Notes: a model not told the origin generated them from the letters alone. A DNA stretch of 59,791 nt from Streptomyces populi (GCF_002911015.1 NZ_KZ626889.1:1-59791), one strand, 5' to 3'; shown: positions 33,857 to 42,636, numbered from the stretch's first letter. Numbers and translations: made by a program.

Positions 33857-35313
33857 GGCGTGTCCGCCTGCCCGCCGGCCGTGCCCGCGGCGTCCAGCCG
33901 GTCCCCGCACTCCTGGCAGAACCTGGCGGTGGGCAGCGTCGACGCCGTACCGCACCGTGGGCACGCACGCGGCGGCCCGGATCCCGGGGAGGGGGGTTCG
34001 TACGGGCCGTCCGGCTCTCGGGTGATCCTGGTCGAGGCGACGCCGATCCTCTGCACCAGTCCCCGGGAGACGTTCCGCCGCACCCGCGGCAGACCGTCGG
34101 GGCCGTCGGCGGCGATCTCGCGCAGCAGCCGCAGGCGCGTGGCGTCCGGGAGGGACGCCGCGAGACCGATGGCGAGGCGCAGTTCGCGGTCCGCGCGCTC
34201 GAGGTCACCGCGCTCGTGGGCGTCGGCGCAGGCGCGCATGGCCATGCCCAGCTCGCGTTCGTTCTCGACGCGGGTGAGGTCGGCGGAGGGGACGATGGCG
34301 GATCCCGGTGTCGAGCGGCGGCACACGGCCATGGCCGCGCTGTCCGAGCAGGGCCTCCGGGTTCCGTCGGGGAACTCGGCGTGCAGGGTGACACGGACGG
34401 CCCGCAGGATCTCGTCGACGGTCAGGCTGTCGGGGGTGAAGCGGAGGGAGATCTGGTACTGGCGGCGCTCCGGGGACCATGAGCCCAGCGGGACGAGCGT
34501 CTCACCGTCATGCTGTTGACGTGCCGTCAGTTCGGCCTCGACGGGGCGGGTCTGCCGTACGAACGCGAGCTGGAAACGCCTGTTGAGGCGCAGCCCCAGA
34601 TACACCCGGGGAACGACGATCCGCTGCGCCTCGCGCATCAGGCGGGTGAAGTCCTCCGTGAGGTCGGAGACGGTGACGACGGCCTCGGCGGTGCCGTGCA
34701 GGGCCTCGGCGACGCGGATGAGTTCGGTGTAGTGCCAGTCTTCGCCCAGGCCCCTGGCGTCACAGACGAACCGGTCGGTGCACGTCGTGAGGATCTCGTC
34801 GAGTTGTCCGGGTGTCTCGTGCTCGTTCTTGCCGTCCGTGTAGAGGACGGCGTGGCGCACCGTGCCGGGGGAGTCCACCGTGGCGAAGAGGTGGCGGGCG
34901 CGGGCCAGCCACTGGCCGATCGCCGTACCGCCCTCGGCGAGTTGACCGGCCACCCGGAGTTTGGCGTCCTCCCGGACCCGGGCGTCGACCCGGGCCAGGC
35001 CGTCCGTCGCAGGGAAGATCACGTCGGCCCGGTGATTGCCCGCGACGATCCCGAGGAGGGTGCCGTCCCGCAGGGTGTCGATGGCGGCGCACATCGCGCG
35101 CTTCGCCTCGTCCAGTCTGTAGCCGGACATCGACAACGAGCGGTCCATGATGAGGATCTCGGCACCAGGAGTCCGCCCGGCCGAGGCCGCGGCGGAGTGT
35201 GCGGTGACGGTGATCAGGGCGTCCGCCCGTCGCTCGTCGTAGGACAGATCCGAGGGCGCGTCCACTTCCAGGGTGAAGCCGAGCCCCAACGGTGACTTGT
35301 CCTCCACCGGCAC
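33853..35313 (-). CDS. VWA domain protein with C-terminal zinc ribbon
   Basis: This is a 486-aa cytosolic protein. An N-terminal strand region is followed by a von Willebrand A domain with an intact MIDAS: ILIMDRSLSMSG (D57, S59, S61), EGGTAIGQWL (Thr) and VLYTDGKNEHETPG (Asp). A beta-sandwich-like region and a helical region (RACADAHERGDLERADRELR) come next. The tail has a zinc ribbon, CPRCG and FCQECG. GTG 35313 is preceded by GGACGGGG; GTG 35307 is possible. It lies between the kinase gene (60 bp upstream) and the GlnX-like gene (4-nt overlap), so a metal-dependent scaffold role within the complex is inferred. Confidence 0.9.
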   Translation of the reverse strand: MPVEDKSPLGLGFTLEVDAPSDLSYDERRADALITVTAHSAAASAGRTPGAEILIMDRSLSMSGYRLDEAKRAMCAAIDTLRDGTLLGIVAGNHRADVIFPATDGLARVDARVREDAKLRVAGQLAEGGTAIGQWLARARHLFATVDSPGTVRHAVLYTDGKNEHETPGQLDEILTTCTDRFVCDARGLGEDWHYTELIRVAEALHGTAEAVVTVSDLTEDFTRLMREAQRIVVPRVYLGLRLNRRFQLAFVRQTRPVEAELTARQQHDGETLVPLGSWSPERRQYQISLRFTPDSLTVDEILRAVRVTLHAEFPDGTRRPCSDSAAMAVCRRSTPGSAIVPSADLTRVENERELGMAMRACADAHERGDLERADRELRLAIGLAASLPDATRLRLLREIAADGPDGLPRVRRNVSRGLVQRIGVASTRITREPDGPYEPPSPGSGPPRACPRCGTASTLPTARFCQECGDRLDAAGTAGGQADTP

Positions 35314-35373
35314 CCCCGTCCGTGTCGCTGCGTGTTCTCCTGCGGAGCATGCTCGCTTCCTCGACGGAACGGG

Positions 35374-37536
35374 TCAGGAGCCTAGCCCGCCGGGTGCCGC
35401 TCCGGAACGGGAACGACTCGTTCTGCCACGCTTTCCCGGCCATCCCCATCTCGGTGCCGGACGCAGCCGGTTCGCCAGGTCCACCAGCGCGACGTACTCG
35501 CGCTCGGTCGGCGCGTGCGGGCCGAGGGCGCGGACCGCGCCGGACAGTTCGAGCCGGTCGTGGGTGTACAGGAACCGCGCGTACTGGATCTCGGCCCGCA
35601 GCGCGGCGGCCGCCGCCTCGTCCACGTCGAGGCCGGGCAGGCACTCTCCGGCCCGGGCCACATCGTCCTCGGTCGGCGCCGGGTGGCCCGGCTCGGAGAG
35701 GACCATGACGCGCAGGCGTACGGCTGCCACGCGTGCCTCGCGCTCGTAGCGGAACTCCTTGGCCAACTGCTCGGCGACGTCCACCGCCCTCGCGCGCTCG
35801 CCGTCCAGCAGCAGCACGCGGGCCAGACCGAAACCGGCCGCCCCGAGCGCGGGGGTGGTGTCGAAGACCGTGCCGTAGTGGGACCGCGCGACCGCGCGGT
35901 CCCCGCGGAGTTCGGCGCACAGACCGAGGGCGAGATGGGGCACCAGCTCGCCGGGAAGCGCCCTGCGCACCCGGGTGAACTCGACGGCGGCCCGCTCCGG
36001 GGATCCCTCGGCCAGCGCGATCAGACCGCGGTACCAGCCGGGCAGCCAGTGCCAGTCGGGCAGGCCCGCCGCCGCGAGCCGCCGTGCCGCCGACGCGGCG
36101 TCCTTCCTGCGCAGGGCGAGCCGGCTCTCCGCCAGCGCGCCGTCGGCCGAGCCGGTGACGCGAGGGTCGTCGGGATCGGACAAGGGCGCCGGGAGGACGG
36201 CCGCGACCTCGCCGGGGGCGGGGGAGAGGAACGGCCCGGGCATTTTCAGCAGGGCGTTCTCCTCCGCTCGCGCCCCGACCCAGTGGGCGAGCGGCCGGGC
36301 CGTGCCCAGACCGCCGTGCAGCGGTTCGGGCACCGAGCCGAACAGGGCGGAGGGGCGGGCCACCTGGCGACGCGTCGGCGGAGCCGCCACGACCTGCCGG
36401 ATGACTCCGCTGAGCTGCTCCGCGAACTGCCGGGCCGACACGAACCGGTACCACGGCCGTTCGGGGTCCGTGGCACGCTCCAGCAGCAGACGGAGCGAGT
36501 CGGCACCCGGTGCGGAGCTGTCCGTCCAGCGGGAGCGGCAGACCTCGCGCAGGGTCATGCCCAGCCCGTAGAGGTCGAAGCCGGGAGTGGGGTGCCGATG
36601 TTCCGGATCGGTCTCCGGTGGCGCGTACGCCCTCGTGTACGCCACGACCGGCCCGGTGTCCCTCGTGTGGTTGCGCACCGCGCCGAAATCGATGAGCCGC
36701 ACGCGGTCGAGCGCGCCCGTCGGGCTCTCCTCCCGGAAACGGATGATGTTCAGGGGCTTGACGTCGCAGTGCAGCAGACCCCGGGCGTGCAGGTAGTCGA
36801 GTGCCTGGAGGACGCGCACGCCGTGCGCCAGGAGGGTTTCGAGACGGTCGCCGTCGCGTGCCGAGAGCGGTTCGCCCGGCACGTACTCGAGAACGAGGTG
36901 CGGCCCTTCCTGCTCGTAGCCGAGGATGCGGACGATGCTGTCGTGCCGGAGACCGACGAGGACGTCCCGTTCGTGACGGGCGGTCCTGGCGACCGTCCTG
37001 TGCAGGGCCTTGAGGACGACGTCGGTCGCGAGATTGCGGTCGTGGGCGAGGTAGGCGGCACCGTACGCCCCCGAGCCGATGACGCGTGTGACGTCGTAGC
37101 GGCCGGCGATGGTGAGGCCGTCGGGCTGGGCGAAGTCGAAGCGGGTGCCGCAGTACGGGCAGAAGCCGGAGACCCGGCCCGGCTCGCCGTCGTGGCCGCG
37201 GCCGACCGGCTGCCCGCAGGAGGGGCCGGGGCAGAAGCGGTGCGCCTCGGCGACCGGGCCCGGCGCGACCGGCGGTACGTCCGCGGCCCGCGGGACCTGG
37301 TGGGGATCGACCAGGCCGAGGCCGTACCAGGGGTCCGGGCGCACCTGCACCACGCCGGGGCTCGTGCCCACCCGTGCCGGCGGGCCCGGGGCGGGGTCCG
37401 GTTCGGGGGCGCGGGGCGCCGGTTCCGGTGCGTCCCGTGCCGACGGCTGCCGGTCGCACACGTCGCAGAAGCCCTGTTCGTCGATCGTGCCGCGTCCGCA
37501 GTCGGGGCGGTCGCACGTCCGAGGGCCGATCCCCAT
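35374..37536 (-). CDS. PknG-type serine/threonine protein kinase
   Basis: This is a 720-aa soluble kinase with the PknG domain order. There are two zinc knuckles (Cys 8/13/24/27 and 102/107/126/129, the latter in GFCPYCGTRFDF). The kinase domain spans about residues 146-400, with P-loop GSGAYGAAYLA, Lys176, catalytic HCDVKPLNII and metal DFG at 283-285. A TPR-like C-terminus follows (WYRGLIALAEGSPERAAVEF), ending in VDLANRLRP as in mycobacterial PknG. HRD is HCD, and DFG is kept where Mtb PknG has DLG. AGGAGAGG precedes ATG 37536, which is 3 bp after the protease stop. It probably phosphorylates partners when the lipoprotein/GlnX sensor is engaged. Confidence 0.92.
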   Translation of the reverse strand: MGIGPRTCDRPDCGRGTIDEQGFCDVCDRQPSARDAPEPAPRAPEPDPAPGPPARVGTSPGVVQVRPDPWYGLGLVDPHQVPRAADVPPVAPGPVAEAHRFCPGPSCGQPVGRGHDGEPGRVSGFCPYCGTRFDFAQPDGLTIAGRYDVTRVIGSGAYGAAYLAHDRNLATDVVLKALHRTVARTARHERDVLVGLRHDSIVRILGYEQEGPHLVLEYVPGEPLSARDGDRLETLLAHGVRVLQALDYLHARGLLHCDVKPLNIIRFREESPTGALDRVRLIDFGAVRNHTRDTGPVVAYTRAYAPPETDPEHRHPTPGFDLYGLGMTLREVCRSRWTDSSAPGADSLRLLLERATDPERPWYRFVSARQFAEQLSGVIRQVVAAPPTRRQVARPSALFGSVPEPLHGGLGTARPLAHWVGARAEENALLKMPGPFLSPAPGEVAAVLPAPLSDPDDPRVTGSADGALAESRLALRRKDAASAARRLAAAGLPDWHWLPGWYRGLIALAEGSPERAAVEFTRVRRALPGELVPHLALGLCAELRGDRAVARSHYGTVFDTTPALGAAGFGLARVLLLDGERARAVDVAEQLAKEFRYEREARVAAVRLRVMVLSEPGHPAPTEDDVARAGECLPGLDVDEAAAAALRAEIQYARFLYTHDRLELSGAVRALGPHAPTEREYVALVDLANRLRPAPRWGWPGKRGRTSRSRSGAAPGGLGS

Positions 37537-37539
37537 GTG

Positions 37540-39240
37540 TCACCTCTCCTCGAGCCGTCGGTCGACCTCGTCGATGTAGTGCCTGACCCGGGTGCGGGCG
37601 GCGGCGAGGTCGATCGGCTCGGTGCGCAGCGCGCGGGCGGCGGGAGCGTGCCGCTCGGCGAGTTGCCGGTCCTCGGCGCCGAAGTACCGCGCGGCGCGGA
37701 CCCGGTGCAGTTCCAGGGAGGCGGTGAGGTCCTCGTGGGCCGCGATCAGCCGGCGCAGGTCGTGATCGAAGCGGAGCAGGGCGGTGCGGGCGTCGTGGGC
37801 CCGGTCGTGGATCGCGGTGAGCTCGTGGCCGGGTTCCGCCGCCCGCGCGACGGCCAGCCGGACCCGTAACCGGGGCGCGGTGCGGGGCGGGAGCCGGGGC
37901 GCGGCGAAGAACCGTACGCCCCACTCCCGTTGCAGCGCGGACGCGGCGTCCTCCTGCGCCGCGAGCCGTTCCACGGCCGCGTGGGCCTCGGCGGCGGTCA
38001 CGTCCCGGACGGCGTCCCCGCGCAGCGGTTCGGGGTCGAGGGACACGTCGTGGGCGAGGTCGGCCGGCGGCACCCCCTCGAAGCCGAGGACGAGACGGAG
38101 GCCGCGCGACCGGGCGCGGGCGGCCAACTGCCCCAGCAGTTCGCGCACCAGGGCCTCCGGGTCCTGGGCCCGGTCGACGCCGCCCACCACCAGACAAGCG
38201 GGCGGCCTGCGGCGCAGCAACTGCCGCCGCACCTCCTGGGGGTCCCCGCCGGGGAGTCCGAACCGGCCGGTGAGGTAGCCGCTGACGTCGGCGACCGACC
38301 TGGCACGTGCGTCGTAGGCCGCGTCGAAGGTGCCGAGCCCGAGGACGGTGTCACCGGGGGCACCGGTGAGCTCGGCGTCGGTGGCGGTGGCCCGGGCCGC
38401 CGGATCGGCCGTCCGCACCAGCCGGACGAGCCAGGAGTCACCGACGGCGCTCGTGCCGCCGGTGCCGACGACGACGGTGCCGCACCAGTCGCTGCCGAGC
38501 AGCCGGGTGAGTTCCCGCGTCAGCGCGAGCCGCAGCGGGTCGCCCAGCACGTCTTCGGTCAACTCGCCGCGTGAGGAGCCCAGTTCGTCGTTGCGGTCCC
38601 CGCCGGTGAACTCCTCGATCCGGGGCAGGTACGTCAGTATCGTCTCGGTCGGCAGCATCCAGGCCGCCTTCGCGTCGCCGTTGACGTAATCGGCCACCAC
38701 GATGCCGATGACGCGGCCGTCGAACTCGCCGCCCACCGCCATCGCCCCGGCGCCCGAGTATCCGCGCTCGATCCACGGGTCGCCCTCGCGTATCCGCTTC
38801 AACAGGCCCCATTCGCCCTGCCGGTGGCCGGATCCCGCCAACCGCGCGTCCGCCCCCATGCCGAACGGTTCGTCACGGGGAAAGCCGTACACCTGGACCG
38901 TGCCCCCTGAGATGGGTGCCTTCCACAACGTGGTCCGGGTGCCGCAGCCGGCCGGCTCGTCGAGCTCGAGCAGTGCCACGTCGCCGCGCTGCGTGCCGTG
39001 CTCGTGCACCCACGTGCTGAGGGCCACGTGCGCGGTGCGGGTCCATTCCGGGCGGCACGCCACACTGCTGATCCGCACGTGGGAGGCGGTGCCCCCGGGC
39101 GCCGCCCCGGCGTAGCGGACGACATGCGCGCAGGTGAGCACGTGCCGGTCGTCGAGCAGTACTCCGGCGCCACAGGGGGTGCCTTCCTCGTCGTCCACCC
39201 TCACGCGCCACGGACGGTCACTGTGATGATGCAGCGCCAT
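37540..39240 (-). CDS. Trypsin-like serine protease with degenerate NTPase-like C-terminal region
   Basis: This is a 566-aa protein and the first gene of the operon. Residues 10-210 are a chymotrypsin-fold domain without signal peptide: His39 in VLTCAHVV, Asp87 in RGDVALLEL, Ser162 in ERGYSGAGAM (instead of GDSGGP). Residues 225-430 look like a STAND/AAA-type module that has lost its P-loop: VVVGTGGTSAVGDSWLVRLV stands where a Walker A is expected and ACLVVGGVDRA where Walker B is. The last 130 residues are helical and basic. ATG 39240 is chosen by homology; a start at 39270 is possible. Likely a cytosolic effector whose cleavage is gated by the kinase/VWA parts. Confidence 0.85.
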   Translation of the reverse strand: MALHHHSDRPWRVRVDDEEGTPCGAGVLLDDRHVLTCAHVVRYAGAAPGGTASHVRISSVACRPEWTRTAHVALSTWVHEHGTQRGDVALLELDEPAGCGTRTTLWKAPISGGTVQVYGFPRDEPFGMGADARLAGSGHRQGEWGLLKRIREGDPWIERGYSGAGAMAVGGEFDGRVIGIVVADYVNGDAKAAWMLPTETILTYLPRIEEFTGGDRNDELGSSRGELTEDVLGDPLRLALTRELTRLLGSDWCGTVVVGTGGTSAVGDSWLVRLVRTADPAARATATDAELTGAPGDTVLGLGTFDAAYDARARSVADVSGYLTGRFGLPGGDPQEVRRQLLRRRPPACLVVGGVDRAQDPEALVRELLGQLAARARSRGLRLVLGFEGVPPADLAHDVSLDPEPLRGDAVRDVTAAEAHAAVERLAAQEDAASALQREWGVRFFAAPRLPPRTAPRLRVRLAVARAAEPGHELTAIHDRAHDARTALLRFDHDLRRLIAAHEDLTASLELHRVRAARYFGAEDRQLAERHAPAARALRTEPIDLAAARTRVRHYIDEVDRRLEER

Positions 39241-39488
39241 ACGCCCAAGGTAGGGCAACGAGCGCCACATCGGACCGGGTCGGCGGGACCGACCGTGTCC
39301 CGGCCGTCACTTCGTCATCCTCACGGCAGCCGTCGGGTCCTGCCCCCGGCCGTGCCGCGGGCGCGGCGCGCCGCTGTTCGTCCAGGTGACAGGACAGCCG
39401 CCGTCGACCGGCGCGCTCCGACGGCATTCCGCTCACGGAGTGCTGTCGCCGTGATGCGCCGGGTGCGCACCGGTGATTCACTGGCGGC

Positions 39489-40160
39489 ATGCCTCTGGAG
39501 CGCTACGGCGTGCTGTCGGGGACCTTGTACCGGCACTACCGCGACCAGCCGGACGACCAGGGCCGCTGGTTCCACCTCCATCTGGAGGTGGACGCCTCCG
39601 ACGTGCGCCACCACTGCGCCGTCGACGTCGACAGCCATCAGTCGAACGTGGGCGTGCAGTGGAAGACGTTCACCCTGGACCCCGGCAGCCTCGGGCCGGT
39701 CCCGCTGCTCGCCCCGGGGTACCACGACCTGGTGTCCGTGCCGGACTCCGGAGCCCTGGACCACCTGCGCCACCCGGCGCTCGTCGACCGGTCCGGGGTT
39801 CTGTTCCAGCGCCGCCCGCCGTCCTGGCTGCGGGAACTCCTCGACCTTTTCGGGTCCCACCCCTGGCAGGCGGGCTCCAACGTCGACGCGGCCACCGTCC
39901 TGGAGTCGATCCTGGTACCGGGCCGTCCCGTCCTCGTTTTCGGCGAGCCCTTCGAGCACGATGCCGAAGGACAGCGCGGGATGCACAACATCCACCAGAA
40001 CCAGGGCGATCCGGCCGACTCCCGCTGGGCTCCGGAGAACGGCCCCTGGCAGGACGGCGGGACGCTCACCCGGCACCCCGACGGCCGCTTCGAGGTGTTC
40101 CTGAACAAGTTCTCCAGCCAGGCGGGGGCCACGGACGGCGCGGGCCACCCCGTTCCGTGA
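39489..40160 (+). CDS. DUF2278 family protein
   Basis: This is a 223-aa protein. It has the family's order of motifs: RYGVLSGTLYRHYRDQPDDQ, HLHLEVDASD, CAVDVDSHQSNVGV, VPLLAPGYHDL, VLVFGEPFEHD, GMHNIHQNQGDPAD and WQDGGTLTRHPDGRFEVFL. DUF2278 (YukJ-like) proteins are uncharacterised; the His/Gln-rich HNIHQNQG region is the conserved core. ATG 39489 opens the frame. It is divergent from the protease/kinase operon across 248 bp, so a shared regulatory region is possible. Confidence 0.85.
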   Translation: MPLERYGVLSGTLYRHYRDQPDDQGRWFHLHLEVDASDVRHHCAVDVDSHQSNVGVQWKTFTLDPGSLGPVPLLAPGYHDLVSVPDSGALDHLRHPALVDRSGVLFQRRPPSWLRELLDLFGSHPWQAGSNVDAATVLESILVPGRPVLVFGEPFEHDAEGQRGMHNIHQNQGDPADSRWAPENGPWQDGGTLTRHPDGRFEVFLNKFSSQAGATDGAGHPVP

Positions 40161-40669
40161 GGGCGCGGTGCGGGAGGCCCGCGGCGAACGGGCCCGGCAC
40201 CGCGGTGAACGCGTCATGCCCCGCGCCGCCGACGCGGAGAACATACGACCGGAGCACTCGCCCCGGGGGCAACTCCGCCGAGCGCGGGCGATGCTGTCGT
40301 AGACCCGCCGAGGAAACACGAGCCGCGGGAAGAGCCGGCCCTCGACGTCGAACTCGAACGAAAAAGACCGGAGCGTTTTCATGTCCCGGTGCGGGACGCG
40401 GACGGTGATGAAGGTGTCGGGAGCGTGCCAACCCGATCCGAAGGGGCTGATCCGGTTGATCCTCGCGTGGATACGGTTCCCGTAGACCAGAGCGGCACAG
40501 CCGTGTTCCCGGGCCTTCAACACCGCGACGATGCCGTCCCAGCGACTCCGCGCCCGCCTGGTTGGCGAGCGAACGGTCAGCGTGAGCGACTCCTCATCGC
40601 GTCTCGTCCGGCTGTCGGGTCACCGCAGTAGGAAGCCGCGTTGTCAGGGGCTCATGCGACGCTAGGGCC
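40161..40669. other. 509-bp region holding only a gene remnant
   Basis: The only coding-like stretch is the minus-strand remnant at about 40290-40620. The rest, including a Gly/Arg-rich segment directly after the DUF2278 stop, shows nothing I can support. Confidence 0.5.
40290..40620 (-). pseudogene. Remnant of an unknown minus-strand gene
   Basis: In one frame the minus strand reads DEESLTLTVRS, then WDGIVAVLKAREHGCAALVY and INRISPFGSGWHAPDTFITV, ending around RLVFPRRVYDSIARARR. The texture and codon use are protein-like, but there is no upstream start (a TGA lies before DEESL) and the frame then runs on without a proper end into the DUF2278 antisense strand. I take it as a fragment of a lost gene; the family is not known. 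Confidence 0.4.
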
Positions 40670-41356
40670 ATGATCGGTGAAGTGCCCGACGTCGTGGTCG
40701 GCCAGCGGTACGAGAGCCGTCGTCTTGTGCATGAGGCTGGTGCCCACCGGCCCCTCCGGGCTCGAATCTGTGGGACGAAGAAGACTGGCGCTGAATCCAT
40801 CATCGTGTCTGGTGACCACAAGGATGACGAGGACTCCGGCAAAGTCATCATCTACACCGGTCACGGGGGCCAGGACGCATCCAAGAACCAGGTCGGCAAC
40901 CAGACGCTTGAGGACCCGGGCAACGCGGCACTGGTGACCAGTCACACGGAGGGCCTGCCCGTCCGCGTGATCCGAGGGGCACACAAGGGCTCCGTCTACG
41001 CGCCGGCCACGGGCTACCGGTACGACGGGCTGTACCGCGTCACCAGCTACGGCAGCAGGCTGGGCCTTGACGGCTTTCTCATCTGGCAGTTCAGGCTGGA
41101 GACATACCAGGACACCCCTGCACCGGAAGTGAATCCCGCGTTCACCGCCGCTCTTGACGAGATGAGGCGCGTGCGCAGACTCAAGCCGGACGATCGCGGG
41201 TCGGAAGCGTACGCGGAGTGGCAAGATCAGATGGCTACGGCCTTGGAGTCGATGACCGAAGTCCTGCCGGTCGAAGCTGATCGACTCTGGGCGCTCGCAA
41301 GAGCAAAGTCAGCCCGCCGGGAAGCGGTGGAGATTCGGTCCCGACGGTCGCCCTAG
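40670..41356 (+). CDS. SRA-YDG domain protein (modified-cytosine reader), no nuclease domain
   Basis: This is a 228-aa protein. Residues 1-150 form an SRA-YDG domain: GEVPDVVVGQRYESRRLVHE, AGAHRPLRARICG, ESIIVSGDHKDDEDSGKVII, YTGHGGQDASKNQVGNQTL, LVTSHTEGLPVRVIRG and YRYDGLYRV (the YDG). SRA domains flip and bind 5-methyl- or hydroxymethyl-cytosine. In many bacterial relatives an HNH nuclease follows, forming a type IV restriction enzyme; here the C-terminal 75 residues are helical and charged with no HNH pattern. The stop TAG coincides with the CTAG target site of the adjacent insertion sequence, but the same TAG would be there without it. Confidence 0.85.
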   Translation: MIGEVPDVVVGQRYESRRLVHEAGAHRPLRARICGTKKTGAESIIVSGDHKDDEDSGKVIIYTGHGGQDASKNQVGNQTLEDPGNAALVTSHTEGLPVRVIRGAHKGSVYAPATGYRYDGLYRVTSYGSRLGLDGFLIWQFRLETYQDTPAPEVNPAFTAALDEMRRVRRLKPDDRGSEAYAEWQDQMATALESMTEVLPVEADRLWALARAKSARREAVEIRSRRSP

Positions 41357-41389
41357 GGACTGTCTCTCAGATCCGTCCGTGAGATCGTC

Positions 41390-41773
41390 GTGCTCGTGGT
41401 CGAGTCCTGGGTGATCAATGACGGCGGCACCGTTCCTGTGTCGTCCGAGGTGGTGCTCGAGACACTTCGGGCAAGGGTCGACAGACGTCAGCTGGAGACA
41501 TGGCTGAGCAGTTCGTTGGGACGATCGCTGGCCTTCGTGACGAACACCGACCGGGCGATGGTGATGTTGCTCAGGCAGGATGGTGATCCCGGCGAGCATG
41601 CCGTGGAGCCAGGAGCCGTGGGATCGAGTGAGGGGTTCGTTCTTTCCAACGGGCAGCACGACGAGTACCCGGACGAAGACACCGTGCCGATCGGTGAGGC
41701 GTTCAGGATCGTGGAGCACATTGTCAACGCGGGATCCTGGCCTGCGGACGCGCGCTGGGCAGTCGACCGCTGA
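41390..41773 (+). CDS. Imm1-family immunity protein
   Basis: This is a 127-aa acidic protein with the Imm1 pattern: SLGRSLAFVTNTDRAMVMLL, DGDPGEHAVEPGA, GFVLSNGQHDEYPDEDTVPI and the C-terminal WAVDR. Imm1 proteins neutralise polymorphic or contact-dependent toxins (deaminase type in several systems). No toxin gene lies beside it. It starts at GTG 41390, inside the left inverted repeat region of the IS, and ends 10 bp before the transposase stop, so it is physically part of the mobile element. Confidence 0.8.
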   Translation: MLVVESWVINDGGTVPVSSEVVLETLRARVDRRQLETWLSSSLGRSLAFVTNTDRAMVMLLRQDGDPGEHAVEPGAVGSSEGFVLSNGQHDEYPDEDTVPIGEAFRIVEHIVNAGSWPADARWAVDR

Positions 41774-41781
41774 GACAGCGG
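41767..41781. terminator. Short hairpin between Imm1 and transposase genes
   Basis: CCGCTG-AGA-CAGCGG is a perfect six-base stem that overlaps the Imm1 stop codon and precedes the end of the convergent transposase frame. It may terminate both; the stem is short. Confidence 0.4.
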
Positions 41782-41782
41782 C

Positions 41783-42636
41783 TTATCGCCTGGCCCAGAT
41801 GAGGATGGCGGCGAGGCGGAGTGCGGCCTGGTGGGCGATGGCGAGCTTGTCCGTCCGCATGGCCAGGCCGCGCCATTGCTTGAGCCGGTCAATGCATCGT
41901 TCGACCGTGTTGCGTTGTTTGTGTGCCGCGACGTCGAAGGCGGGTGGTCGACCGCCGGCGCGGCCTCGCCGCAGACGGTGGCCGACCTGGTCGGAGGGCT
42001 GAGGGATGACGGCCCGGATCCCGCGCCGCCGGAGGTGCTTTCGGATTGCGCGGGACGAATACGCGCGGTCCGCCAGGACGGCATCCGGTCGGGTCCTCGG
42101 CCTGCCGGGACCGCTTCGCGGAACACGGATGCCGACCATGACGGCCTCGAACGCCGGTGCGTCGCCCGCCTGACCTGCGGTGACATGGAGGGCCAGCAGC
42201 CGTGCACGGCTGTCACCGACAGGGTGGACTTTCGTGCTCAGTCCGCCGCGGGAGCGCCCAAGACCGTGATCGTCGGGTTCGGCACGGTCCAGTGCCCCCT
42301 TTTTCTGGCTCCGGCAGCATGCTGGTGAGCCCGGCAGACCGTTGAGTCCACTGACACGGTCCAGCCGATGTCATCGTCGGCCGCTGCCAGGACTGCGGCA
42401 AGGATCCGCTCCCAGGTTCCGTCCACGGCCCACCTGATCAGTCGTTTGTGAGCTGTTTGGAATGGTCCGAGCTGGTCCGGCAGGTCTCGCCAGGGCGAAC
42501 AGGTTCAGTACTTCCACGCGATGGCTTCAAGGGTTCGGCGGTGGTCGGCCCACGGCCGACCACGGACCGGATCGGCCGGCATCAGCGGCTCGATCCGGTC
42601 CCACATCGCATCAGTGATCACTGATCGGACGGACAC
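41783..42636 (-). pseudogene. IS5-family transposase, two-frame, with premature stop
   Basis: OrfA begins about GTG 42636 (VITDAMWDRIEPLMPADPVR) and carries a TGA at 42507-42505 between AIAWKY and TCSPWRDLPDQLG, where homologues have a sense codon. OrfA continues to 42238 (DSTVCRAHQHAAGA, first DDE Asp). OrfB in another frame has DRAEPDDHGLGRSRGGLSTK, LADRAYSSRAIRKHLR (second Asp) and NTVERCIDRLKQW (Glu), ending LAAILIWARR. The switch occurs at AAAAAGGGGG (42304-42295, minus strand), a typical slippery site for programmed frameshifting. The nonsense codon should abolish normal activity. Confidence 0.85.

Noticed and set aside
34760..38197. A 1145-codon minus-strand open frame
   Set aside because: It runs out of frame across the kinase and VWA genes and is Arg/Gly/Pro-rich without any motif; a GC-rich shadow.
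40670..41356. SRA-YDG gene truncated by the insertion sequence
   Set aside because: Removing the element and one CTAG copy still gives the same TAG stop, so the insertion did not shorten the protein.
41767..41781. True left end of the IS element at the hairpin near 41775
   Set aside because: The sequence has no match to the right-end repeat in the required orientation, whereas 41357-41375 matches at 14 of 19 positions and has the CTAG duplication.
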